This document shows, piece by piece, positions 8,963-17,203 of a DNA stretch of 64,000 bases (positions within the stretch are counted from its first letter, which is position 1; every line of letters starts with the position of its first letter). This stretch comes from Io17-Chloro-G2 sp963663135. Its GTDB lineage: Bacteria > Chloroflexota > Dehalococcoidia > Lucifugimonadales > UBA3495. The DNA is taken from the NCBI GenBank assembly GCA_963663135.2, contig CAXXRM010000005.1:1240001-1304000 (forward strand). Direction: 5' to 3'. A program made the position numbers and the translations under genes. The notes beneath the pieces were generated by a model that was not told where the DNA came from, made no database searches, and saw only the letters and a list, made by a program, of their open reading frames with translations.

Positions 8963-9010
8963 CCGGGAACGCCGCCGGGAACGCCGCCGGGAACGCCGCC
9001 GGGAACGCCG
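8963..9010. repeat. Four tandem 12-bp repeats
   Basis: CCGGGAACGCCG repeated four times without error, plus part of a fifth. It would encode Gly-Gly-Val-Pro-type repeats on the minus strand, but no frame across it has a credible start site, so I do not call a gene. Copy number could vary by slippage. The rest of 8623-9307 shows nothing recognisable. Confidence 0.85.
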
Positions 9011-9307
9011 CCGGGGGCAATGGCTCCGACGTTGAGGGAATCACGCACATGCCGGCTGGAATGGCTTCCGGGAGCGTGTTCCTGAGAACCGTGAACGGTC
9101 TGCGAACTACCTGGTGAATGCCCGGAGAATCCTGCCCCTCAACAAACATTTCGGGTTAGGATGGGCGCCCTTCCCAACGGAGGCCCGCTTTGGTCGAGGA
9201 ATGGGTTGGTCGGCACAAACAAGCAGTTGGCGTGTGCGACCGGGCCCGCGGTCTATGGTGAAGCTTTTCCTGAGGTCAGTTCAGAACTGCCAACCGCCGG
9301 CCTTACG

Positions 9308-9673
9308 CTATGGCTGTGCGCCCCAGCTAATCCGACGGGGATACGGCAGGTATTCGCAGCCGACAAATCCTCGCCCAATGAGGAAACGGCAAAGGTCCCT
9401 GTGCTTTGCGTCCAACCGGTCAACCATGGGGTCGATTATTGATTTCAGGAAAGTCCACGTGGTGAAGACCGCAGTCGAATCGCAGTCTGGACGGGCCACC
9501 AATAACACCAGATCCCCGTTCAGGCCAAAGAAGGCTTTAAACCGTCCCTTTCTGCCTATGACGAAGAGGGTCCCGGTGATGGGGAATCGCCGTGGGATAC
9601 TTTGCAGCGCCCGGCACCGGCCGCAGGAAGTATGCGTCTGGGGAATTGGATATTTGCTCAAGTCCACTTCCAT
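9308..9673 (-). CDS. Hypothetical protein
   Basis: 121 residues if read from MEVDLSKYP at 9673. Composition is protein-like (GTLFVIGRKGRFKAFFGLNG, then several hydrophobic strands), unlike the arginine/proline-rich plus-strand frame over the same bases. A CGRC pair is near residue 17. No clear ribosome-binding site is seen. The frame stays open to 10093, but that part overlaps the DUF4160 gene on the other strand. Confidence 0.35.
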   Translation of the reverse strand: MEVDLSKYPIPQTHTSCGRCRALQSIPRRFPITGTLFVIGRKGRFKAFFGLNGDLVLLVARPDCDSTAVFTTWTFLKSIIDPMVDRLDAKHRDLCRFLIGRGFVGCEYLPYPRRISWGAQP

Positions 9674-9725
9674 GGTGGTGACGGTGACTATGTGTGCGCC
9701 GCCCCCTGAAATTGCCGGCTCGGCT

Positions 9726-9778
9726 AGCCCCAACTGGGCGGCGGCAGCGGCAGCAACAGCCGCCGCCCAGTTGGGGCT
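9726..9778. promoter_or_regulatory. Large perfect hairpin
   Basis: Arms of 20 bases each (9726-9745 and 9759-9778, beginning AGCCCCAACTGGGCGG) pair perfectly around a 13-base loop. No strong T tract follows. It sits between a minus-strand hypothetical and the plus-strand DUF4160 gene, and could be a terminator, a structured leader or a mobile-element remnant. Confidence 0.75.
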
Positions 9779-9948
9779 TTGGGCCTGCACAGGCCTGCAT
9801 GACCCGGCTGGGACGTCCCCGGGTTGAATGGAACTTGGGCAATGCGCATTGTTGGATATCCCATCGGACTTCCAGGTGTGTGTCGTTGAGTGATACGCTT
9901 TGTCCACTGAGGAGTCTTGGCGGGTGTTGCCTTGCCGGGGAACGTGGA

Positions 9949-10185
9949 ATGCCAACCGTGGCGTCAGGGGGGGCAGTTTCGCTTCGTGGTCAACACCAGG
10001 GAAAACGCCTTCGAACCTCCCCACGTGCATGTTTGGGTTGATAACGAGGACGTGTGCTGGATAGAGTTGAACAGGGGCACCTTCCTGGACCAACCTCCCC
10101 TGGAGACTCCCGGGACATAATGCAGGCGTATGCGAGACAAGCGGCAGAGATCAGGGCAACGTGGGACACCATCCACGGGAGGTAA
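9949..10185 (+). pseudogene. DUF4160-family toxin-like gene with two frameshifts
   Basis: Begins MPTVA at 9949. The family signature FEPPHVHVW and WIELNRGTF is in the next frame, and the C-terminus IMQAYARQAAEIRATWDTI in a third. The shifts fall at a run of seven G (about 9967-9973) and a C run near 10095-10100. DUF4160 genes commonly sit directly upstream of DUF2442 genes, as here (3-base gap), in what is regarded as a toxin-antitoxin-like pair. The breaks may be real or base-calling errors. Confidence 0.75.
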
Positions 10186-10188
10186 ACG

Positions 10189-10692
10189 ATGAATGTGATT
10201 CTGGTGAAAAACGCTAACCGGATGATGACGACTGCCAGCCTCTTGGACGATGGGATCGAGTTGAGCTTCGCCGACGGGTCCAAGGGCGTCATACCCTACG
10301 CTGATGTTCCCGAGGTCAGGGTACGCGAGGGAATACTCGGCCTGGAACTGCCGAACCCTTATGAGATGGTCCTGCAGACGGCTGCGGGCGAGAGGACCGA
10401 GATTCCCCGGGACTTCGCCAGGCACTACTGCGACGTATCGTACCGGCCAACCATCGAGGCCATGGCCGCATTGGGGAGACAGACCCTTGGCGAACGGGTG
10501 CGTCGGTTCAGAGAGTCCGCGGGGCTGACCCAGGAGGCGCTGGCCCGGGCCGCTAACATCGGGCGGGTTACTCTGGTCAGACTGGAAAATGGGGAACACT
10601 CCCCCAGGTTCAAAACCCTGAAGTCCATAGCTCAGGCCTTGGAGATAGACGTTCCGGCCTTGGCGGTCGATCCGGAGTTGCTGATTCGATAG
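10189..10692 (+). CDS. DUF2442 domain plus XRE helix-turn-helix protein (antitoxin-like)
   Basis: 167 residues from ATG 10189, GGGAGG upstream. Residues ~1-85 fit DUF2442 (LSFADGSKGVIPYADVPEV). Residues ~100-160 are an XRE-type DNA-binding domain (RFRESAGLTQEALARAANIG, LENGEHSPRFKTLKSIAQAL). It pairs with the DUF4160 gene just upstream and probably represses the pair as antitoxin and autoregulator; that role is inferred from the family arrangement. Confidence 0.8.
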   Translation: MNVILVKNANRMMTTASLLDDGIELSFADGSKGVIPYADVPEVRVREGILGLELPNPYEMVLQTAAGERTEIPRDFARHYCDVSYRPTIEAMAALGRQTLGERVRRFRESAGLTQEALARAANIGRVTLVRLENGEHSPRFKTLKSIAQALEIDVPALAVDPELLIR

Positions 10693-11198
10693 TGGACGTG
10701 AATCGCATAGCGTTCATTGGTGAGACTGGACGTTGAAGAATGGGACCCTTGACACACGAGGATCATTGAAATTAATCCGCTGGCCGGCTTTGCACAAAAA
10801 ATACCAGAGCCAGCATCAACGGGTCACTGGGGGTGCTTGGGCAATACCCACCGCGGCGGCAACGAGTTGATCGTCAATGCTCACCAGGCAAGGCCGACCA
10901 GGTGGGAGAGCACTCTGCTAAGGTTGAGGCTGGAGACCAGGTGTTCAGCGACGCCTACTTCTGCCGGTTTCGTCAATTATTCTTGCCGCTTCACTTCCTG
11001 TTCCTGACCCCACTACTGATCTACTCCGGAGAATTTCCTTCGGGGTCTTTTCATTTCAGTGGGCCGGAGGAGAATTCCGACGAACCGCCGCCGGAATAGC
11101 CGGACTGTATACCCCAAGGTCGGGATGACACCTCAGCGTTGTTTCTTACCATCCATTCTGAGCCGGGTTACAGCGTCGGTCCAGGCCGCTCTCCAGAA
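10693..11198. other. Intergenic stretch, nothing recognised
   Basis: About 500 bases between the antitoxin-like gene and the recombinase. No gene-like frame or repeat seen. Confidence 0.4.
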
Positions 11199-11225
11199 TG
11201 TAACAAAAGTGCCCCTTATGTTACA
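11199..11225. promoter_or_regulatory. Inverted repeat upstream of recombinase
   Basis: TGTAAC (11199-11204) and GTTACA (11220-11225) are inverted with two turns between centres, ending 9 bases before the recombinase start. It may be an operator or a recombinase-binding site. Confidence 0.45.
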
Positions 11226-11234
11226 CTTAGGGCC

Positions 11235-11861
11235 ATGAACACCACCGCGCTGAGCACGAGGCGCCCCCGTGGAATCAACCCCAAAGAGGGCAGATTGCAA
11301 CAATTGTCCCGGGAGAACGGTTACAAGCTCCCGGAGTACCTGGAGATGGTCGAGGTCAACGCCCTGATCGCCGCCGCCCCCAACCCCAGGGCCAGGCTGA
11401 TCATGCTGGAGCAGTGGCGCGCCGGACTCCGGGTGTCCGAAGCCCTGGCTCTGGAGGCCCGGGACCTACACTTGGATTCGGACCGCCCGACCCTGGTCGT
11501 CCGGCAGGGCAAGGGACGAAAGGACCGGGTGGTCCCGGTCCATCCGGAGCTGCAGACGGCCCTGACCGCGGCCACCAGTTTCGGGACAGTTGGCCGGGGC
11601 AGGTTAATCGATGTGTCCCGGGTCACGGTCTGGAGGTGGGTGCAGCAAGCGGTCCTCCGGGCCACGGAGGCCGGCCAAATCCCACAGGGGCGAAGTGTTG
11701 GGACCCATACGCTGAGGCACAGCTTTGCGCGGCACATGCTGCTCAACGGGATTCCGTTGAATTACCTCAGCCGGTGGTTGGGACACGGGCGGATCCAGAC
11801 CACATTGGTCTACCTGGAGTTGGCGCCGGACCCGTCGGGGAGTCTGGCCTCGGTCCCATGA
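11235..11861 (+). CDS. Tyrosine recombinase (XerC/D-like), short form
   Basis: 208 residues from ATG 11235. Catalytic set visible: Arg66 (AGLRVSEAL), Lys93 (GKGRKDR), His158 and Arg161 (HTLRHSFA), His184 (LGHGRIQTT) and Tyr193 (LVYLEL). The N-terminal arm-binding domain is much reduced compared with ~300-residue XerC proteins. Its last ~50 coding bases and the next ~60 bases recur at 29676-29795. It probably acts on an integron-, phage- or cassette-like element; its substrate is unknown. Confidence 0.88.
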   Translation: MNTTALSTRRPRGINPKEGRLQQLSRENGYKLPEYLEMVEVNALIAAAPNPRARLIMLEQWRAGLRVSEALALEARDLHLDSDRPTLVVRQGKGRKDRVVPVHPELQTALTAATSFGTVGRGRLIDVSRVTVWRWVQQAVLRATEAGQIPQGRSVGTHTLRHSFARHMLLNGIPLNYLSRWLGHGRIQTTLVYLELAPDPSGSLASVP

Positions 11862-11939
11862 TTCATGCCCTCGGCGTCAGATGGGAAGACGCACTGCCGG
11901 CAGTTGTAGGGTAAATGAGCAGGATTCTCACGTAACCAG

Positions 11940-11965
11940 TTGTGCAACTAACGGGGTCCACCTCA
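11940..11965 (+). repeat. IS3-type terminal sequence, isolated
   Basis: GCAACTAACGGGGTCCACCT resembles the ends at 43168-43192, 52308-52332 and 52589-52614, all sharing GGTCCACC. These look like IS3-family terminal inverted repeats left behind without the element. Confidence 0.5.
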
Positions 11966-12135
11966 ATGGCGACTGGAACCATATGGCTGTAGGCAACAGA
12001 TCAGGCCGTCGAGGTCAACGCTGACTTCGTCATTATCAGGAGAGATGTCGAACTCCGGGATTCAAGGCGGCGCCATCTACCCGATAGTACAATCGTACTC
12101 GTGGCACCAAAACGGAAAGTTCAAGGAACGAGCAA

Positions 12136-12510
12136 ATGGCCGATAGCACCGCGCTGGTCAAGGCAGAGCTTGAATCGTTGGGGTACCAGACATCAGTCTT
12201 CGATACCCCACGAAGGCGAGTGGTGTCCTTCGGCTATACCATAGAAACCGGAACCCACAAGGGAAAAGAGGTCTCGGTAGGCGTCGGTTTTGATGAGGGT
12301 ACCTACCCTGAATATCCACCACATTGGGTGTACATCACACCGCCACTCAGTGACGGTAAGGGTGGTGCCATAGAGAAATATGTGGATGCCCAGGGACGCA
12401 CCTGGATTGCAATGAGCAGGCCCCCCGGCGACCTTTGGGACCGCTTGCCCACAAAGCACATGGACTCTTACATAAAGGAGCACTTGAGGCGTATCTGGAG
12501 CGCAGTCTAG
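12136..12510 (+). CDS. Prokaryotic E2/UBC-like protein, cysteine-free paralogue
   Basis: 124 residues from ATG 12136 (AAGGAACG upstream). It has YPEYPPHWVYITPP and AMSRPPGDLWD, shared with the E2-like protein at 15263-15649 (about half the residues identical by eye). The YPxxPP loop is typical of E2 ubiquitin-conjugating folds. It has no cysteine, so it cannot form the usual E2 thioester; it may be an adaptor or a different E2 subfamily. It converges with the DUF2971 gene, the last gene of the ubiquitin-like operon. Confidence 0.72.
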   Translation: MADSTALVKAELESLGYQTSVFDTPRRRVVSFGYTIETGTHKGKEVSVGVGFDEGTYPEYPPHWVYITPPLSDGKGGAIEKYVDAQGRTWIAMSRPPGDLWDRLPTKHMDSYIKEHLRRIWSAV

Positions 12511-12730
12511 CCCTCCAGTAGGGTAGGCCCGATGCGCTAGGTGGCTCTTCCTGGCACCAGCAGAACTCCAGCTGACAGCACCCAATTCCTTCATGTTGGT
12601 TGGGGGAGTCTGTCAGCGAAACCAGACCAAATGCACTCGACGCGGTGGTTCGCGTTCGGCGAGCCATCATTTTAACAATCTGTCAAAGGCAAGAACGTCG
12701 GCATTGTTACAGCGGGAGCAGCGCCCTATA

Positions 12731-13708
12731 TTACGAAGCCCGATAGGGGATGTCGGAGGCCTGAATCGGGAAATCGTTGATTCCTGCCTGGCGTTGCAGG
12801 TGCTCCAAGTAAAGCTTGACGCTATATTGGTCGGGCACACAGGGGCCAAGAACGAGCTTGCTTCCACTGGTCATGGTGCTCTTCAAGGCGAGTTTGTCCA
12901 TCTCATAAAAGTGTCTAACCCGTGAAGGGGCACCACCATTCTCCCGCGGCTCAAATCTTACCCTTGAATGGTCATAACCAGGCGAATCCGTCGTAAGCAC
13001 GACGCGGCACTCCTTCTCGAATTTGTATGCCGAATTCTTATACAGGAATCTGATGGGCTCCAGCCGTCTCCATATTGTGTTGGACATCTCCTTTCGGAGA
13101 GATTCATAGCGTTGCGCTAACGGCTGGACCACATCCAGTACTGGAGATAACTGTTCTCTGGTGACTGCGACTTGCTCCTCTTCGTAAAATACCCTGCGCA
13201 GCAACCTGTTCTTCACAACCATCGTCAGAGAGCAGCCGGCACCATTGTTTCCATATGTTCGCCAGAACACCAACTCATTGCTCAAGTCCCGTTCCTTTTC
13301 ATCCACGATGAAGGACGCTATATAGGCGTGACCGCCAGAGCTTCCTTCGGCGAGCCATCGGTGCTCGGGGGTGGAGCTCAAGGAGTTAACTAGAAACTCC
13401 CCCTCCTCCGGGTCATTGGAATGCAAGGAATCGTACAGCTGGACTGAGGAGTTGCCGTCCGAGGTCTCCTTCGAGAGCATGCGGAGGACTACCTCTAGGC
13501 TCGTGTAATGCGTGGCCCGTGAAGTTGTTCCTTCAATATCGGAGTCGACCATATGGCGGCCTTCGATTTCCAAAGCCAGGGGCTGCACCGCGCGGTCCAG
13601 TGCAGGTACCACCAGCTGAGATACAAGCGCGGGCCTGACGTCGCTCAACCCGCTCAACCATTCCACCAGCCTTGCCAGTTCTTGGATCGCCTCGTCTTTT
13701 TCGGTCAT
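12731..13708 (-). CDS. DUF2971-family protein, last gene of the ubiquitin-like operon
   Basis: 325 residues from ATG 13708 (GGAAGGA upstream). DUF2971 features: THYTSLEVVLRML near residue 67, SLHSNDPEEGEFL, VFWRTYGNNGAGCSLTM, and FLYKNSAYKFEKECRVVL. These proteins are often found in defence islands and share features with ADP-ribosyltransferase-like toxins, but their activity is not settled. It follows the JAB-E1 gene by 76 bases on the same strand and may be the effector or a target; inferred. Confidence 0.8.
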   Translation of the reverse strand: MTEKDEAIQELARLVEWLSGLSDVRPALVSQLVVPALDRAVQPLALEIEGRHMVDSDIEGTTSRATHYTSLEVVLRMLSKETSDGNSSVQLYDSLHSNDPEEGEFLVNSLSSTPEHRWLAEGSSGGHAYIASFIVDEKERDLSNELVFWRTYGNNGAGCSLTMVVKNRLLRRVFYEEEQVAVTREQLSPVLDVVQPLAQRYESLRKEMSNTIWRRLEPIRFLYKNSAYKFEKECRVVLTTDSPGYDHSRVRFEPRENGGAPSRVRHFYEMDKLALKSTMTSGSKLVLGPCVPDQYSVKLYLEHLQRQAGINDFPIQASDIPYRAS

Positions 13709-13784
13709 TCAAGTCCTTCCGTGAGAAGCTCCCCTTCACCATGAGTAACCTGCGCCCTCCAGGGCAACCAAAGAGTGTCTTGGT

Positions 13785-15266
13785 CTAATCTCGAGTCCAG
13801 GGGAGCTTGCCCAAGAGGCGGCCCAGATGGTACTTCCAGCCTACTGGGAACTCCACGCCCACGTCCGAAGCCTCCCATGGGCCTGGGGTTTGTTTCAAGT
13901 ACGGGGGAACAGCCAAATCACCGGTTGCCAAGCGCTGCGACATTTCACAGCCAACGCGGCATTCTCCGTCCAAGGGGAGAATAGTTCCCAGTGTGAAATG
14001 GTAGTCCTGCTGTCGGATCTTGGGCCACCAGTCCAGAGCAAGCAGGTAGTGGAGCATAATGTTTACCTCCATGCCTGCTAGACTGAGACCGAAAGGAAAG
14101 ACATTCTGGTTTCCTCCCCGTTCCGATTGAGGCAGAGTAGCAATGTACGAGGGGTCACCAAGCGAACCGTCCAGCTCGGAAACAACCATGCTAGTGTTGT
14201 ACTGGCCGTTGCACCTCATACACTGGCGATGCGCACCAATAAGATGCGCCCTCCAATGGGCGGAATGGAGATAGTCGTTTAAAGTCTGAACTTCCACTCC
14301 ACCGTCTATCACCGGGATCAGATGCGCATAGGCGATGTAATTGAGAATGTCGCGCGCCACCGGTCGATCAACACAGGAAAACAGGACATCGCAGTCGATT
14401 GCGGCCTCATACGCAAGACGGTCATGGATCGAACGGGGAAACGAAACAATCTGAACATCCTCGCTCGTCGATCGGCTCCGGATTTCTCTCTCCGCCAGTT
14501 CCACCTTAGGCCTGCCAACATCAGACTCAGTGGCATGCAGCAGCCTGTCCAGATTGTGTTCCTCCACCCCGTCGGGATCTATCAGCGTAATGTTTGCAAC
14601 TCCGATACGGGCCATGGCTTCGGCCACGATACTGCCCACGCTGCCGAGCCCCACAATGCCCACCATGAGACGGGAAATGTCGCCCTGGGCGCGTGATCCC
14701 CATGTGTCATAAGTCCGCCGCAAGACTTCCCTCCTCCTGGGAGGAGGGACCATCTCGTCGTCAAAATGAAGCCGATAGGAATCGGGGCCGACAACCCTGA
14801 CCTTCGCACAGGGCCTGCGTCCCATTTCCCCTTCGATCTTCTCCCAGAACCGTGCGCTCCAGTAACCGTCTGAGCCAATTGTCAGCCCGAGCAAGGGAAG
14901 CCCGGTGGCAACGGACGGATATGCTAATACGTCCCGCTCTGCCTCGACATCGCATTGGCTCATCCCCTGCCAGCCTGGGCCTGGATGACTGTGCATGAAT
15001 GCCAGTCCGACTTGGTCGGTAATCGCCCTCCTAATTGCCCGCGTAAAATATCCTGGCTCGAAGCTGGCATTGCCGTGCAGAAGGCGTTCTTCGTCTCGGG
15101 GCAACAGAATCTCGTATACCAAAGCCGTACTCCGGCGACTGCCTGTTGACGGCCGCCAGAGAGCGAAGCACAGGTCCTCCTGGTAGTCGCCGGCCACATA
15201 GTGCTGGAGCAAGTGGGTGCTCGCAGCACCGCTCACCTCCAGGGTCATGGCCACCTCATGGTTCAT
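13785..15266 (-). CDS. JAB deubiquitinase - ThiF/E1 fusion protein
   Basis: 493 residues. N-terminal JAB/JAMM metalloprotease domain: HSHPG (His92, His94) with Ser103 and Asp106. C-terminal E1-like adenylation domain: nucleotide loop GIVGLGSVGS (~203-212), acidic IDPDGVEEHNLDR (229-241), and CMRCNGQYN further on as candidate catalytic or zinc cysteines. JAB would cleave or mature ubiquitin-like tags and E1 would activate them. Start at 15266 is chosen because its ATG overlaps the E2 stop as ATGA, implying translational coupling. Both activities in one chain plus separate E2 and Ubl genes match bacterial ubiquitin-like conjugation operons. Confidence 0.9.
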   Translation of the reverse strand: MNHEVAMTLEVSGAASTHLLQHYVAGDYQEDLCFALWRPSTGSRRSTALVYEILLPRDEERLLHGNASFEPGYFTRAIRRAITDQVGLAFMHSHPGPGWQGMSQCDVEAERDVLAYPSVATGLPLLGLTIGSDGYWSARFWEKIEGEMGRRPCAKVRVVGPDSYRLHFDDEMVPPPRRREVLRRTYDTWGSRAQGDISRLMVGIVGLGSVGSIVAEAMARIGVANITLIDPDGVEEHNLDRLLHATESDVGRPKVELAEREIRSRSTSEDVQIVSFPRSIHDRLAYEAAIDCDVLFSCVDRPVARDILNYIAYAHLIPVIDGGVEVQTLNDYLHSAHWRAHLIGAHRQCMRCNGQYNTSMVVSELDGSLGDPSYIATLPQSERGGNQNVFPFGLSLAGMEVNIMLHYLLALDWWPKIRQQDYHFTLGTILPLDGECRVGCEMSQRLATGDLAVPPYLKQTPGPWEASDVGVEFPVGWKYHLGRLLGKLPWTRD

Positions 15267-15649
15267 ATACGGCTCCAAAACCTCCGCATGTGTCCCTCAA
15301 GGTAGTTCTTCATGTCCTTCTTGGGCAATGGCAGTCCGTCCCACAGGTCGCTCGGGGGGCGACTCATCGCCACCCACTCCTGGCCATCACCAGTTTGATA
15401 GGGCTTTACGCCTCCGGCCAACCCGTCGCTGACCGGTGGACTGACGTGAATCCAGTGGGGCGGATATTCAGGGTATACTCCTTTATGCATGCTGATCCCG
15501 ATTCTGAAAGAATCACCACACTTGGTCCCCGTTTCCACCTTGTAGTCGAACTCGACAACCATCCCTTGCCCGCTGTCGCGGACCGCGGTGTCGTACCCAA
15601 GGTCCTCCAACTGAGCCCGTATCTTTTCGACGTCTTTGGACATGACCAT
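15263..15649 (-). CDS. Prokaryotic E2/UBC-like protein of the ubiquitin-like operon
   Basis: 128 residues. E2-type loop VYPEYPPHWIHVSPP near residue 65 and WVAMSRPPSDLWD. Its only cysteine (TKCGDS, ~residue 44) lies before the YPxxPP loop, not at the usual E2 catalytic position after it. It starts 8 bases after the Ubl stop and overlaps the JAB-E1 start, so the three genes are tightly coupled. It likely receives or positions the Ubl from the E1; the chemistry is unclear. Confidence 0.82.
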   Translation of the reverse strand: MVMSKDVEKIRAQLEDLGYDTAVRDSGQGMVVEFDYKVETGTKCGDSFRIGISMHKGVYPEYPPHWIHVSPPVSDGLAGGVKPYQTGDGQEWVAMSRPPSDLWDGLPLPKKDMKNYLEGHMRRFWSRI

Positions 15650-15657
15650 GGGTGCCC

Positions 15658-15900
15658 CTATGCTACTTGTGTGGGGCTTAAAGGAATGGTTAGGAAAACG
15701 TTGTCTTCCTCAAGATTTACCCGATCAACTCCTTGGTATAGCCCCTTGTCGCCCTGCAGTGCGTACTCCTCGGGGTTGTTCGGAATGGCCCCTCCTTGCT
15801 TGGCGATCATGAGAATTTCTAATGCAGTCGGACTCTGATACTCCGTCTGAAATTCTGTGCCATTCACCTTGAAGTCGTACTTCCCATCTTTTATTGCCAC
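15658..15900 (-). CDS. Ubiquitin-like protein (multiubiquitin-type domain)
   Basis: 80 residues, GTG start at 15900 with AAGGAG eight bases upstream. Beta-grasp pattern of the bacterial multiubiquitin family: YDFKVNGTEF at the N-terminus, ALEILMIAKQ helix, then VNLEEDNVFLTIP. A single domain rather than tandem copies. It ends PTQVA with no Gly-Gly, so either the C-terminus is used differently or it is a non-conjugating relative. The direct link to E2 and JAB-E1 genes supports the call. Confidence 0.78.
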   Translation of the reverse strand: MAIKDGKYDFKVNGTEFQTEYQSPTALEILMIAKQGGAIPNNPEEYALQGDKGLYQGVDRVNLEEDNVFLTIPLSPTQVA

Positions 15901-15967
15901 GATGCCTTCTCCTTCAAGAGTAAATTACGGTTGCCAACTGGTGTGTTGTCGCTGTAGGGATATCCGC

Positions 15968-16708
15968 TTAGTCAGGACATTCTCCCAGCATCGGTCCCAT
16001 TTCAATCGAAACAAGACCCAAGGTCTGCAAACGGATCCGCGCGGCCTGTTGCGACACACCGCAGCGACGGCTAAGTTCGATTACAAATTCGTGGAACGCC
16101 ACTGACTCAAGGTCCGGAACAGGGGACATAGTCCCACCACACCGGTTATCTCCAACGATCGCTTGTACGACTGCTTTGAAAACGTCGGCAGGCATCAGGA
16201 GAGAGGCCATGCCCAAATTTGCCTGCACCTCCCTCCAGTCGCTGTGGCAGCGCCCGAACGAAACATCACGGGCCAGGCACCTCATCATTCTCGGCGTATC
16301 GACTTCGTCGATGTCAAACAGCACCCCCTGTTCCGCCGGGGCTTCAAACAGCATGCGGTGCAGGACTACGTGCGATCCCTCGTGCGCCATGGTCGCCCTC
16401 CACCGCCCCCGAATTCCGTGAAATGGCTCTTTCTCCTCCGCCTCAGATGTCAGGCCGGAGTTGATGGATACCAAAGGCCTCGCGTTGCGCACAAAGTCGG
16501 TTGCTCCCAATTCCCCAGGCTTCAACGGGGCGTGCAAATCGAGCTTCACTCGAAGGCCAAATTCCAGGAATGTTTCCAGGTCGACTACTGGATCTGATGC
16601 AGTGGGCAGTAACCCTGCACGCCGCAACTCTTTTTCCATGATGTTCTCAATTTCGTCTACCGAGAACCACAACCTCCGTTCACCGCTGGCGCTACGGTAA
16701 TCGTGCAT
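15968..16708 (-). CDS. ImmA/IrrE-type metallopeptidase
   Basis: 246 residues. Zinc protease motif HEGSH within TMAHEGSHVVLH (near residue 110), with a C-terminal segment (FVIELSRRCGVSQQAARIRL) resembling a winged helix. ImmA/IrrE proteases cleave XRE-type repressors to switch on mobile elements or stress genes. It overlaps the preceding XRE gene by 17 bases, so the pair is probably the induction switch for the downstream ubiquitin-like operon. Confidence 0.88.
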   Translation of the reverse strand: MHDYRSASGERRLWFSVDEIENIMEKELRRAGLLPTASDPVVDLETFLEFGLRVKLDLHAPLKPGELGATDFVRNARPLVSINSGLTSEAEEKEPFHGIRGRWRATMAHEGSHVVLHRMLFEAPAEQGVLFDIDEVDTPRMMRCLARDVSFGRCHSDWREVQANLGMASLLMPADVFKAVVQAIVGDNRCGGTMSPVPDLESVAFHEFVIELSRRCGVSQQAARIRLQTLGLVSIEMGPMLGECPD

Positions 16709-17057
16709 CCCCCTCCCCCTCGGGGTTCTCCTTCCCCTTCAATTCTTCAAGAAGATTCTCCAGCGCCTCCTGGTCGAGCCTTGATTGGGCTATCCTTCGA
16801 AACAAACGCCCAGCCAGACGATTCCCCCGGAGGTAGTGCTCGGCATCTTCGCCAAGCCTGCCTGCATGCTGCATCAACAGGTCAAAGTCCAATTCCAGCA
16901 ATCGTGTTATGTCCCTGAGTACTGCCTCAGAGGGAACACGCCGGTCGTTCTCAATATCGCTGAGATACGAAGCCGCGATGCCCAACTCTCTCGCCAGAGC
17001 GCGCAAACCCATCCCTTTTTCGAGCCGTGCGCTGTTTATGATGTCGCCGAGGGGCAT
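16692..17057 (-). CDS. XRE-family transcriptional regulator
   Basis: 121 residues from ATG 17057. HTH: ARLEKGMGLRALARELGI, then AASYLSDIENDRRVPS. The C-terminal half is helical and charged. As first gene of the operon and coupled to an ImmA-like protease, it probably represses its own promoter, which would lie in 17058-17203, where an IS5-family element now ends. Confidence 0.9.
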   Translation of the reverse strand: MPLGDIINSARLEKGMGLRALARELGIAASYLSDIENDRRVPSEAVLRDITRLLELDFDLLMQHAGRLGEDAEHYLRGNRLAGRLFRRIAQSRLDQEALENLLEELKGKENPEGEGDARLP

Positions 17058-17203
17058 GGTCCAAACTCTTCAGAGCGATGTTAACTGTCTGCTAACAAGC
17101 ATACACCGGAACATCATAGAAATCAAGCACACAGATAGGATGTTGGGACAATTGACCCGTTTAACGTGGCTGGCCATCGTCGGTCGTTACTTCGCAATGG
17201 TGA

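Noticed and set aside
8619..9149. 176-residue minus-strand frame over the tandem repeats
   Set aside because: Composition is driven by GC-rich repeats and there is no start signal.
9114..9827. 237-residue plus-strand frame
   Set aside because: Arginine/proline-rich chance frame; the opposite strand looks more protein-like and the frame crosses the perfect hairpin.
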